Source of the DNA: Alitta virens
Taxonomy: Eukaryota > Annelida > Polychaeta > Phyllodocida > Nereididae
Length of the DNA stretch: 64,000 nucleotides
Assembly: GCA_932294295.1 (NCBI GenBank)
Contig: OW028576.1
Coordinates: 22,823,227-22,887,226, forward strand
Direction of reading: 5' to 3'
The translations under genes were made by a program, and so were the position numbers. Under the pieces are notes generated by a model. The model had not been told where the DNA came from. It ran no database searches and saw only the letters and a program-made list of their open reading frames with translations. Shown piece by piece: positions 52,701 to 61,523 of this stretch (position 1 is its first letter; every line of letters begins with the position of its first letter).

Positions 52701-55700
52701 AATGAATGACTGTCTGACTGACTGACTGCTGTATTAATCATGCTAAAACAGATTATTACATAGTGGCTTTGATACAGTTAATGACTGAGTATTAATCATG
52801 CTAACACAGATTATTACATAAGGGCTTTGGTGTAGTGACTGACTGACTGACTGACTAACTGACTGCTGTATTAATATAGCCAGCACAGATTATTAAACGT
52901 TAAATAAGGGCTTTGGTGCAGTTAATGACTGACTGACTGACTGACTGACTGACTGCTGACTGACTGCCTGACTGACTGACTGCTGTGTTAGAAATTCCAT
53001 TATTAAAAGGGCTGTGGTGCAGCAATATTATGACTGAAAGGGGTGACCTGATTAGGGCAAACTCTTTCTAGGTCATTTTGCACTCAGCAGACTGGTAAAA
53101 TGACCTAGAAAGAGTTTGCCAGTTGTTTGGTCAGGACAGACCTCATGTTTCCTTGTAAATATAACCATGGAGCCAGTTCTGGTGGCTCCATGATATAACT
53201 AGTACACATGGATTTACCATTAGATGGAAGCCATGTGGATTAGCCATATTGTGTCACTAAATCTCAAGTGAAGACACCCAAGTTAGATGAGACAATGTTT
53301 TTTTGTTGAAATACTATTGTGTGTCATAGGTCACAACAAGGCTGCTTGTTCAACAATAGTTCACTTGATTTGGGTGATTGATTGATTGATTGATTGATTT
53401 ATGCTGGAAACAGGTGTCAATTTTTTGTCACATGCTGTTCATGACAAACAGTCATATAATTCATTCATTCAATCAATCAATCAATTTCAGGCAGTGTCTA
53501 TATGCAATATGGTTTCAGATCTATTATATATCAAGGTGCTTTGATTTGGAATTCCTTACCTGTTGAAATAAAATAAGTAGATGATTTAGCTAAGTTCAAA
53601 GATTTATTAAGACGTTGTAATTCCTTATATCTGACAGCAAAATAATTTATGACCATTGAGTAGTTAAGTCATAATCTCATCCTTATCATCTGTATATATA
53701 TATATCTTCTTTCATTCTTATTGTTATTTTTACTAGTCGGCTAAGCTTTATAGCTTATGTTTTGTTTTGTCTTGCAACTCCGACTATAAATAAAGTTTTT
53801 TTTTATCTTATCTTAAGCCCCGTTCCCACATAGCCGAGTTACTCGTAGTCAACTCGTAGTAATAACAAAAATTACGTAACACCCAAAATTCGAGGAGTTG
53901 GCGACGAATTTTTGCGGAAAAAGTGACCAGGAGTGACTCGCCGAATTACTCACCGAATTACTCACCGAGTTACTCGCCGAGTACCAGGAGTGACTCGCCA
54001 AGTTGCAGCCAATTAGTGAACGATTTCGAGGAGAGTGTCGGCGAGTTAGAGGAGTAAATCGCCGAGTACCAGGAGTAACTCGCCGAGTACCAGGAGTAAC
54101 TCGCCGAATACCAGGAGTAACTCGTAAAGTCGACGAGTTATACTCATGATACTCATCAGGGTTATTAAAGTAAATTAAATATAGCAAATAAAATCACAGA
54201 TCAAATCACAAATACTAATTACAATATCAATATTAGATTTAAATTTTACAAAATATACACAAATTTATACTGATCATAATATCACAATAAGATTCAAATT
54301 AACACAAAAAGATAAGAAAGTTATACAAATATAATCATTGCCTGGTAATTACAATAAAATATATTGCTTTTAATTAATGAAAGCAATTACATATTTTTGT
54401 AATTGTGAATGACAATCAAGACAATGTCATATTACTGTGTCATCTTTGAACAAACCATGAAATGACAGGTCAAAGAACCCCAATTTAGGCAATTAGGCAA
54501 TTGACACATGTATTGAATTTGCTGTATTCTCTACACCCATTCTTTGTATCATTCAAAATGCTAATAGCAATTGACATAACAGTCATGGCAGTTGGCAGAA
54601 TGAGTAGAAATGAATTGCAATAAAGCTCATCCAAACAATGTATATAAAATGGTCAAAAATATTGACTACACCATTCAAGTCAGGGCCATACACAGAGCAC
54701 CTTGCCGCCGCCAGACTACCTGCCTCGCTTAATATTTGGTCTATTTTCAATCTGAAAATCTTTGTGGAATAAGTATGAACTCGACTATAATTCAATATTT
54801 ATTTGACGAAAATCGGAATAATATAAATGGAGCAGCAGCCGCCGCCAGACAACCGCCTTCTCAGACGAATATCTCGCTTAATATTTGGTATATTTTCGAT
54901 CCGAAAACACGTATGGAATCAGTGTGAACTATACTAAACTGCAGTCTTATTTGACGAGAATGGGACTAATATTAGGGGAGCAGCAGCCTTTTAAAGTAGC
55001 GCTCAGCCTTACCTGCATTGATACAGTCCGGGCGCGGACGTCTGCGAGAGCACCACTGTTTGCCTCCGCCAACCTAGCTACATTCTCAGACGAATATCTC
55101 GCTTAATATTTGGTCTATTTTCAATCCGAAAATACCTATGGAGTCACTATGAATTATACTACAAAACAATATTTATTTGACGAAAATCGGTATAATATAA
55201 ATGGAGCAGCAGCCGCCGCCAGACAACCGCCTTCTCAGACGAATATCTCGCTTGATATTTGGTCTATTGTCAATCCGAATATACCTATGGAGTCACTATG
55301 AATTATACTACAAAACAATCTTTATTTGACGAAAATCGGACTAATATTATAGGAGCAGCGGCCTTTTATATTATATACGACCCCCTACGCTGATGATGCA
55401 TGTACTAAAGGTAGAACTCGACGAGTTACTCGGCGAGTTACTCCTACAACTCGGTGAGTTACTCCTACAACTCGCCGAGTTACTCCTCGCACTCCTGAAC
55501 ATCCCCCCCGAGTGTAATACGAGCGAAAATAGCGCCGAGTAACTCGCCGAGTTTGAGGAGTAACTCGGCGAGTTCGAGGAGTAACTCGGCGAGTTCGAGG
55601 AGTAACTCGGCGAGTCATGGCCGAGTTTTTGGACTCCTGGATAATTCGCCGAGTGTGCCGTGCAGCGCGGCATACTCGGGATACTCGGCAAACTCGGCTC

Positions 55701-58700
55701 CAAATCTCACGAGTTCGCTACGAGACACAGGAGTTTCTCGCCGAACATCTCTCGAGTGCGAGGAGTAATCGCAGAGTTTAGTAAGAGTTGGGCCCGAGAG
55801 GCGTGTTACGTAATACTACGAGTTGACTACGAGTAACTCGGCTATGTGGGAACGGGGCTTAAGTATATAGTCAGTTGAGCCACGAGGCCAGTTAAGATCT
55901 CTGTCTTTGCCATTGCCATAGCAACCATTTGTCACGAGTCTTGTGATATGATTAACTTTTTCCTATCTATCTATTTGTCTATCTGTCTATCTGTCTGTAT
56001 GTCTGTCTGTCTGTATATCTATCTATCTATCTATATATCTATCTATCTATATATCTATATATCTATCAATATATCGGTCTGGCAATAAAAAAAGTCAAAG
56101 TAGCCTTCAAAAAGAACCGAATGCAGACAGGTCCAAAATTGTGTGGTCTTTAATTGTGAGGGGATATTATTTGTATCCATCTGTCAGTAGGCTTCATAGA
56201 ACTGTTGACTTACGTAATATAGTTGTGAGCTATTGTGACATGTGTTAATAGAGAAGTAGTCTTGATGGTGGTTTTATTTGTGAGATTGTAATTAGATTGT
56301 AATTGTTAAAGATAACATAACTTTATTCAATTGCGCAAACATAGCATAATAGTTTTAAATATTTATTTCTAAATAATAATGCTGCACTTATCACTTTATA
56401 TAATCTTGGTTATTTAGGATTTAATCATGGATGTAAAGGCTTTTACGTCTATGATTTAATGAACTGGTATGTGTAAAGATGCAGTTAAAAATATTTAAAT
56501 TCATTGAGAATAGATATCTCAGGATCTACTAATCACATTGCAATGAAATTTACATGGTCTTAATCCAGAAGATGAGAGCTACCCAATACAAATAGAGTCA
56601 GTGCAATCGATAGAAAATGAAGAAAATAAATTGCTTAAACTCAAGACTAGTAGAAACAGCCCCCTTTGATCTTACCATGAACAATCAAGGGCTGTGATGA
56701 CAGGGTTGCAGGGGTATCAGTTTCAACCCCCTCTGCCAATTAAACTCTGATGATAGCTATAAACCCCCATGATATCTAACACCTGTTCTTAAAGGGCCCA
56801 AGGTTTTGATGGGGTTAAAAGGGATACAAGAAATTTTGGGGTAAATCCCCGACAGTCCCCGCAGGTCCGCAAAAGTCCGCGAAAGGCCCCGTGAAGCCAT
56901 TAGGCATCCCATGGGGGGTAAGCGCAACGCCCCGTTATAATCCGTGACATTCCGTGTCTCGCCGAAAGTCGGCGATACATGGACAACTCCATATGAGTCA
57001 TACTGTATGTGCTCACTTGTGGCTCTGTTAATCACGTATAAATTCTTTCGACAAGCATACTCTCGTGAACGTTCATCGCCAAGTATCCATGAGCATTAGC
57101 AAGAGTATCCTTGAAACCCTCGCTGAGTGAACTATGTATGGCCAAGGATGAGCAAGAGTAAAACAATTTTGCATCCGTGGTCATACGGAGGTCTTATGAC
57201 AGTGGGATCGCCCCTTTTATAAGAAATCTTGATTTCATGAAGTGGTACCTGCACTTCCAAGCTGCTCTCACCACACATGCCAACACAGCAATGAACAGGA
57301 ATGTCCCCAGGCAAACCGTGATCATAGTTAAAACTGAAATTGCTGCACAAGGCATACATTAATTATGAAGTCTTGAACAGTGAATTTTTTTATATTACTA
57401 ACAAAACTATTATTCATTCCCCTCATTACCAATATATAGAGGTTTCCACCTAGAATGTCATGTGGATAAAGCCGTTTTTTTTCTGTGTCAATTAAAGGTG
57501 AATTGCGAACATAGACATGACAGGCCTTTTGTTTATATGACAAGCGTTTTCCAAACTTATATGTATTTCTATAGTATCCAGTATGTAATTCCTGGTATCT
57601 ACATCTGGAAAAGTAAGAACTTGACTGCCAATCAAATGTTGTTCAACCCTTTGTTGACTAATTTGATCCTGGTCATGAGTAATATTTGGCTATACAATTT
57701 TATTCTATTGAAATCGTCAATTGAAAGTTGCTGCAGTCTAATAAAAACATCCTAATATCTTGGAAGCTAATATATTGATACTTGAGGGCAAATATGCTTA
57801 AAGATAAGTTTAAAGTAAAGCAAGTGAAAGTGAAGATAGTGGTAAAAGAATAACAGCTACCTGAATTAGAACTGCATTGCAGGTGATACATAGAATAGTC
57901 ATCTGAAGAGACTGGAAAAATTAAATATATAAATAGTTTATGTTATATAAGTGTGACCAAGTATTGTTAAAAGGATACGCTTCACAAAAAAAATTAACCA
58001 CCCTCAATCTTTACTTATGGTAATAGGATATTCAATTTTAAATAAAAAAACATGTTCTGATGAAAAAATTAAAGTTATAATAAAGAGACAAAGCACGTAC
58101 TATCCAAAGAAATCCAAAAGCGTACTGTGGGCACAATCATGGTTAATCCTTTTAATTCCATGCTGAATTGCCATCCATCAGTACTGTAAAAAATCTGACT
58201 GGATCTGTTAAGATTCCCTGATCCTGAACAGATTAAAGGATCTTGCTCGCTATTGACACGGAAACAGAAATCAGTAGAGATTGCAAATGTTGCAAAGTCA
58301 TAGAAAAATATTTGTATTTTTCTCAATGTTCTGTTTCCCTTCTCTTCAGGCTGGAGACTGCATTCAATGTTCCTTGCTTTCATGTACTGTCCTTTCAGGT
58401 AGTCTGCACTCTTCAAGTTAAGCATAGAAGTATGGCCATCCAGCTCCAGCTGTAATCTGGGAGAGTCATTAATTGTCACAGTTTGGCCCACTGAAACACA
58501 AATTAAGAAACACTATCATAATTCAGTTTCGTAATTCAGCAAAAACTGCTATTAATGAGGGTCTTTGAGGTCAACAAGGGGAGCTACATGCCAGTCATAT
58601 TACCTTTGTTTGATGACATCATCATATAATCAGGTCATTGAGTGCATTGGTGACATTACTCCTGTCCACTGAAAGTCCCCCATCATTAATTACCCAATAT

Positions 58701-59768
58701 TTAAGGGAAAACATCATGTACTTATAAATGTTATTACGACCTGGGAAACATATAGAACATTTATCAGTTTGAATTTTAGGCTACACATAGAAAACGGAAC
58801 AAATTAAATACTTTCTAATATTTAACCTATGAATCTGAATTTTTCTCTGTCCTTCCAGCATTGAAAGTTCGATTTTCCTCGATACTGCTACAATCCTAGA
58901 GTGCTTTGTGGTTTGCCGTGATCCACTATTCCGTGATCACATGACAGGTATCAGCACCCAACCTGGATTTACATTTGTATAAAATGTATCTAATCCTTTT
59001 TTAAATGTTTACTCATGAAGTTTCTTGTTCAATTTTTGTGGAATAATCTTCAAAGTATGGTTTTCATATTGCAGTTTGCGCCAAATAGGGCGGCAATTAT
59101 TAATTTATTGGTTTCAGTATAATTTTGTGAATTACTACAACTGTTGTACCAAAAACTACAATTATATTATGGAGCTATAGTATGGAAACATGATGTGATA
59201 CATGTAGATAAGTAGACTTGTTCTTTGAAGATTCAACTGATTTTTACTCAACTAGGAAACTGAATCATAACAGGGATCAAGATTTCCTTCCAATTGGTAA
59301 ACATTTTCTATGCAAAACATTGCAAGATAATAACAAAGAAATCACTGCTTACTGCTTCGTCTGCACCCATACTCTAGCCGGACACAATCTCTGCTTGGGT
59401 TCCGCACTTGGCACTCTTTTTTCCCATTGCAATTCTCTAAGATTTCTGAAGCAAGGTCTTTTGGTGCTGTGATGTTAAGGATAATTATTTGGAGTGGATG
59501 GCAATAGACCAAAGAAATTGTTTCATCGCATGATGATGCTACCTTCCCAGTGGTCCCATGAACTGAAACTAGATAAACCTTGGGTGAACAACAACATTTA
59601 GAATCAATGTGCTATAATAAATAGATTACCATATATTAGATCGCCATAAAGGAAGAATGTGTTATAATAGATTACACTCCATATTTTTGCAACATTAAAA
59701 GAAACATAACAGAGTAAATACTTACAACAGAGTGAAAATACAAAATGTATCCAATGAATCCTATGCAT
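49799..59768 (-). CDS. ITIM-tailed SUEL-lectin-like receptor, paralogue B
   Basis: Exons (minus): 59726-59768, 59353-59562, 58101-58490, 57861-57911, 57249-57333, 50913-51005, 50720-50800, 50089-50190, 49799-49970; about 408 residues. The first five are phase 1 and match paralogue A in length (43/46, 210/207, 390/387, 51/51, 85/85). All later junctions are phase 2. Layout: signal peptide 1 to ~19, six-cysteine SUEL-like lectin module ~20-84, unrecognised module 85-214, linker, helix ~235-253, basic stop-transfer, then ~150 cytoplasmic residues. The tail holds VVYADI (Tyr279) and LLYTLL (Tyr343), both fitting the ITIM consensus (I/V/L/S)xYxx(I/V/L), plus NYIGL (Tyr323). ITIMs recruit SH2 phosphatases such as SHP-1/2 in vertebrate inhibitory receptors; that role is inferred. 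Intron 5 is 6.2 kb and full of mobile elements. If that intron's donor (GTACCA) is skipped, translation stops at 57194 with a short tail. The last exon is the least certain. Confidence 0.7.
51285..51500. repeat. GC-rich repeat, inverted partner at 56880-57010
   Basis: 51334-51374 matches the reverse complement of 56968-57008 at 38 of 41 bases (ATACAGTATGACTCATATGG and onward to TCGCCGAC). Both copies are followed inward by CCCCG/GCGAAAGGCC-type GC-rich sequence, and both lie in intron 5 of receptor gene B. Confidence 0.65.
51501..52590. other. Intron 5 of receptor gene B, no exon seen
   Basis: Open frames of up to 146 codons on the plus strand have no recognisable features and run antisense to the intron. 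C-runs occur near 51996-52030. Confidence 0.4.
52594..53035. repeat. Complex tandem repeat (~60-120 bp units) with embedded (CTGA)n
   Basis: Five to six units each begin CACAGATTATTA(A/C)A, pass through (A)AGGGCTTTGGTGCAGTTAAT and then a (GACT)n run of variable length before TGCTGTATTAAT(C)ATGCTA. The unit length differs mainly by the tetranucleotide count. Confidence 0.9.
53056..53120. repeat. Perfect 24-bp hairpin with 17-nt loop
   Basis: Arms 53056-53079 and 53097-53120 are exact reverse complements (GGCAAACTCTTTCTAGGTCA plus TTTT). A second small hairpin follows at about 53170-53194 (ATGGAGCCA...TGGCTCCAT). Could be a foldback element end or a hairpin RNA precursor; nothing else decides. 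Confidence 0.85.
53376..53485. repeat. Inverted (GATT)n/(AATC)n tracts
   Basis: (GATT)6 at 53376-53399 and (AATC)4 at about 53470-53485 face each other across about 70 bp and would form a long imperfect stem. Confidence 0.7.
53490..53812 (+). mobile_element. LINE C-terminal tail and 3' UTR
   Basis: The translation around 53515-53575 reads MQYGFRSIIYQGALIWNSLPVEIK with frame wobble, the usual 'QGA(K)LWNSLP' block at the C terminus of many LINE ORF2 proteins. About 200 bp of 3' UTR follow, ending AATAAAGTTTTTTTTTATCTTATC. The TTAA of the next element begins immediately afterwards. A related 3' tail occurs at about 60710-60785. Confidence 0.7.
53813..55862. mobile_element. TTAA-flanked non-autonomous DNA element with subterminal ACTCG arrays
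   Basis: TTAA at both ends (53813-53816 and 55859-55862) flanks inverted repeats that are identical for about 45 bp from GCCCCGTTCCCACATAGCCG onward. Both subterminal regions (about 53880-54150 and 55415-55810) are dense arrays of ACTCG and CGAGT units, often joined as ACTCGCCGAGT or ACTCGGCGAGT. The centre (54726-55386) has four head-to-tail modules starting CGCTTAATATTTGGTCTAT at 54726, 54875, 55100 and 55249. Lengths are 149, 225, 149 and about 138 bp; the second carries a ~75-bp insert. There is no transposase. A TTAA target points to the piggyBac or Kolobok groups; the superfamily is not resolved. Confidence 0.85.
55965..56076. repeat. (TATC/TGTC)n microsatellite
   Basis: Continuous CTAT/CTGT tetranucleotide repeats with interruptions. 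Confidence 0.9.
56760..57015. repeat. GC-rich repeat, inverted relative to 51285-51500
   Basis: Contains the 41-bp match to 51334-51374 at 56968-57008. It also has GC-rich subterminal units such as CCCCGACAGTCCCCGCAGGT and GCGAAAGGCCCCG. Probably a diverged MITE-like family. Confidence 0.6.
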
Positions 59769-61523
59769 TCTCAATAATCTGTTGCAACTTATGTGAAACA
59801 AACTCATGCGGACATGTAAAATATATAAGGAACATGATATTATACCAGAAGAGTCATTATAATCATGTTACACTAATGCCTGTCATACGGACAATTGTTT
59901 TGATTAAAGTTTCAGTTACTGATAGCGAGTGGGACTAAAATCTGGCGCTCTGAGTGTTATTCTAGGCCTGATATTATAAGCTAATGTAAAAAATCTTAAG
60001 ACCAAAAATAAAATCAGTCATTCAATCAAAATAAAGCTTTATATTGCATCTTATGATTCAACAAAACCAAATATTATATAACAGGGCATATGTATGTTAT
60101 GTTAAATACATCTGTTGTGTTATAGTAAAAATTTCAAGTGAGTTGAAAGACAATTGATGAATTCACAGATAAGTGTGGCCTTATATTATGCTTGCATGAG
60201 CCTTCTAGCTAGGCTTCATGTTATATCCTACCAATCAACAGTTGGAGAAACTGATCAAAGATAGCTTGCCTAGTGCCCTAATAATGTCATTTAAGAAAAA
60301 TGTACTTCTACATAATCATTAGTAATGACGACTTAAATTGGTAAGCTGATATCAACAATTATAATAATGTCATTTAAGAAAAATGTACTTCTACATAATC
60401 ATTAGTAATGACGACTTAAATTGGTAAGCTGATATCAACAATTATAACAAACTAAAGTGAGCGATAATAGAGGATGCACTGATCTGTATCGAATTGGCTG
60501 ACTCATGCATGAGGAAATTGGCATCCCTACTATCACCGATGGCCAATGTAAACTGCTTGTTTTAAGTAATTCAATCTGGAAAATGTTAATGGAGCAATAT
60601 ATCTTCTTGTTATTAACCCGGACCCCTGCGAAGCCAATTAATATATTCATATTAGTATGGGCGCTACATGCCAGACTGGATGTACCTAGTGCAAAAACAC
60701 TAGGCATTTTTTCTGTTGTTTTATTGTTATTTTGTATCACCTCCGACTGTAAATACAATTTTATCTTGTATTTTCTTATCCTAGGCAGCTGTCTCTGTTT
60801 GGGGATTTTGGTTTAGATTCAGATTCAGATACATTTATTTGCTAATTTACATAAAAATGAGCATTATAATAAGAACATTTTTACATTATGGCTGGAGACC
60901 CCTATAAGAAAACTTGAGTTTTCGTTACCTCGGGGCAACCGTGAGGGTCCGCTTTGTATTCAGGCAATCATCGTAATCAATGTACATTAACCCACGTACA
61001 ACAAACCCAACCATTTTTCACCTCTGCTACTCGATTCAAAATTGCTCAATTCCATACAAAGAATACATATCCCAGAAAATTATAATTTAATTCAATCCAG
61101 AATACGGAATAGCAAACTATTGTGTTGCTAGCGATATACTCGCAGGTGCGAAGCTATATTTTGTGTTTATCTCCTTTCAGTGTCTGCTTGCTGATGCTCA
61201 CAAATAATAAAGCAGTCAACTTGTCGACAGATCAGACACTGAAACGGCATTTGATGCTTTTTTCTTTAAATCATCTTGATGTGTATCTGCTCAATAGATT
61301 CTTCAACATTTAAAAAAAAATTGCATTAATGCTCTGCCCTTACAAAATAGGTTTTCATTTTGTTTAGTCATTAATTTAAAGTATGCAAAAATGCTACTAA
61401 ACCAAATTTCAAGATATCATTGTCTTGCTTTCAGAAACAGCATCTCAAGCGATGAAGCTGATTGGATTATCGAGAATTTGAATGTTTCATGCATCGTTTG
61501 AAAGCTGGTGACACCATTCCGCT
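59769..61523. other. Divergent intergenic region between receptor gene B and the Ig gene
   Basis: Should contain both promoters; no core element could be assigned. It includes the 83-bp duplication at 60279-60445 and a LINE 3' tail remnant around 60710-60785. Confidence 0.45.
60279..60445. repeat. Perfect 83-bp tandem duplication
   Basis: The unit starting TAATAATGTCATTTAAGAAA at 60279 is repeated exactly from 60362. The identity of both copies suggests a recent event or an assembly artefact. Confidence 0.9.

Noticed and set aside
55415..55620. CRISPR-like regular spacing of a short repeat
   Set aside because: Units are near-palindromic, directly abutting and part of a transposon end in an animal genome; there are no unique spacers of constant length and no cas genes.
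55371..55768. Overlapping open frames rich in TRRVTPR or SNSAS repeats
   Set aside because: These are translations of the ACTCG/CGAGT subterminal repeats in several frames, not a repeat protein.
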